Assembly: GCA_965203215.1 (NCBI GenBank)
Contig: CBDBBY010000001.1
Span: forward strand, 4,092,001 to 4,156,000
Direction: 5' to 3'
Length of the DNA stretch: 64,000 nt
From: CBDBBY01 sp965203215
Lineage (GTDB): Bacteria > Pseudomonadota > Alphaproteobacteria > Rhodobacterales > Rhodobacteraceae
The notes beneath the pieces are model-generated. The model was not told the DNA's origin and ran no database searches. It saw nothing but the letters and a program-made list of their open reading frames with translations. This document shows positions 63,313 to 64,000 of this stretch, piece by piece. The position numbers and the translations under genes are program-made. How positions within the stretch are numbered: the stretch's first letter is position 1; every line of letters begins with the position of its first letter.

Positions 63313-64000
63313 GCGGTTCGGGCAGGTGTGTCGCCATAACGGGCGCTGCGGGAGGGATCGGCCGCGCGCTATGCAAGCGGTTTTCCGAAGCTGGCGATTC
63401 ATTGGCCTTGATCGATCGACGCATCGAGGTCCGGGAGGTTGCGGAGGAGTTTCGCAGAAGCGGCGTGGATGCGGATGCGTCCGTTCTGGACATTTCCGAC
63501 GCCGACGCGGTCGCCGACGCGTTCAAGGCATTCAGGAAAAGATTCGGCGTTTGCGGCGTTCTGGTGAACAATGCCGGGTTTTCGTTCGAGCCGACCCTTG
63601 CGAGTTCGACGCCCGCCGGCTGGGCTGAGCATTTGTCCGGCAACCTCAATGGCGCGTACAATTGCTCGCGCGCGGTTCTTCAGGCGATGATGGAAAACAA
63701 AAAAGGCGTCGTTCTGGCGATTGGATCCGTCAACGGCGTTTCCGCCTTGGGCGACCCGGGCTACAGCGCCGCGAAGTCGGGCCTCATGGCATTGACCCGG
63801 TCGATCGCGGTCGAGTACGGACGTTTCGGAGTGCGCGCCAACGCCGTGCTCCCCGGAACGGTTCGGACGCCGATCTGGGACGAAAGGCGAAAGAAAAATC
63901 CTGAAGTTCTCAGGAAGCTGGAGCGCTGGTATCCGCTCGGACGGATCGCGGAGCCGGAAGAAGTCGCCGAGGTCGCGTTTTTTCTTGCCTCCGACGCGGC
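63309..64000 (+). CDS. SDR family oxidoreductase (runs off the window)
   Basis: The first 230 residues of a classical short-chain dehydrogenase: VAITGAAGGIGRAL (cofactor site), VNNAGF, the Ser of AIGSVNG, catalytic YSAAKSG and NAVLPGTVRTPIWDE. It continues to FFLASDA at the window edge; about 25 residues are missing. The ATG overlaps the stop of the preceding gene (ATGA). It likely oxidises or reduces an alcohol or sugar intermediate of the pathway fed by the upstream ABC transporter. Confidence 0.9.
   Translation, partial: MSGSGRCVAITGAAGGIGRALCKRFSEAGDSLALIDRRIEVREVAEEFRRSGVDADASVLDISDADAVADAFKAFRKRFGVCGVLVNNAGFSFEPTLASSTPAGWAEHLSGNLNGAYNCSRAVLQAMMENKKGVVLAIGSVNGVSALGDPGYSAAKSGLMALTRSIAVEYGRFGVRANAVLPGTVRTPIWDERRKKNPEVLRKLERWYPLGRIAEPEEVAEVAFFLASDA

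Overview
The window looks like a chromosome segment of a GC-rich alphaproteobacterium, probably marine or host-associated. This rests on the gene families: a tripartite tricarboxylate transporter, an Frc-type fructose ABC system, choline-sulfatase, bacterial trimethylamine monooxygenase, a MaeB-type malic enzyme, and groESL under a perfect CIRCE operator. No rRNA, tRNA or CRISPR array was seen, and the species cannot be named from the sequence alone.

Layout. (1) 0.2-0.9 kb: an AbiEi-type antitoxin without a recognisable toxin. (2) 1.1-7.3 kb, minus strand: a tightly overlapped six-gene catabolic operon (Rieske oxygenase, choline-sulfatase, two SDRs, BKACE, 3-hydroxyacyl-CoA-dehydrogenase-like enzyme) that looks built for a quaternary amine. 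(3) 8-19 kb: a defence island with a DUF262/HEPN pair, an ImmA/IrrE antitoxin beside a truncated PIN-like toxin, and a type ISP restriction-modification gene. That gene is split by an IS1634-like element and again by a one-base shift in a C8 tract, and it is flanked by about 130-bp inverted repeats. (4) 19-21.4 kb: a SigZ-like ECF sigma factor, a cysteine-dioxygenase-like cupin and a GST, a possible thiol-stress group. (5) 21.3-29.6 kb, minus strand: an eight-gene fructoside/fructose operon. (6) 30-37 kb: enoyl-CoA hydratase, a tandem duplication of a secreted alpha/beta hydrolase (one copy without its ATG), an inositol-dehydrogenase-like oxidoreductase and a GMC oxidoreductase relic. (7) 37-40 kb: YggT-like protein and a two-subunit sodium:solute symporter. 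(8) 40-45.7 kb, plus strand: a conserved hypothetical, TctCBA, AtuA-like and DUF4387 proteins. (9) 45.7-47.9 kb: groESL with promoter, CIRCE and terminator. (10) 48.2-51.1 kb: a large predicted nuclease-like/N6-methyltransferase fusion. (11) 51.7-54.0 kb: malic enzyme. (12) 54.3-56.4 kb: an AT-rich ATPase/PD-(D/E)XK nuclease pair, a candidate two-gene defence system. (13) 57.0-58.4 kb: trimethylamine monooxygenase. (14) 58.9-64.0 kb, plus strand: an NMT1/sulfonate-type ABC transporter followed by a VOC protein, an uncharacterised barrel-like protein and an SDR that runs off the window.

Two themes stand out. One is methylated and sulfated amine metabolism: choline-sulfatase, a Rieske enzyme resembling carnitine or betaine oxygenases, BKACE and Tmm. 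The other is defence: six separate modules, several of them broken. All function calls come from reading protein sequence and motifs by eye; no database search was run.
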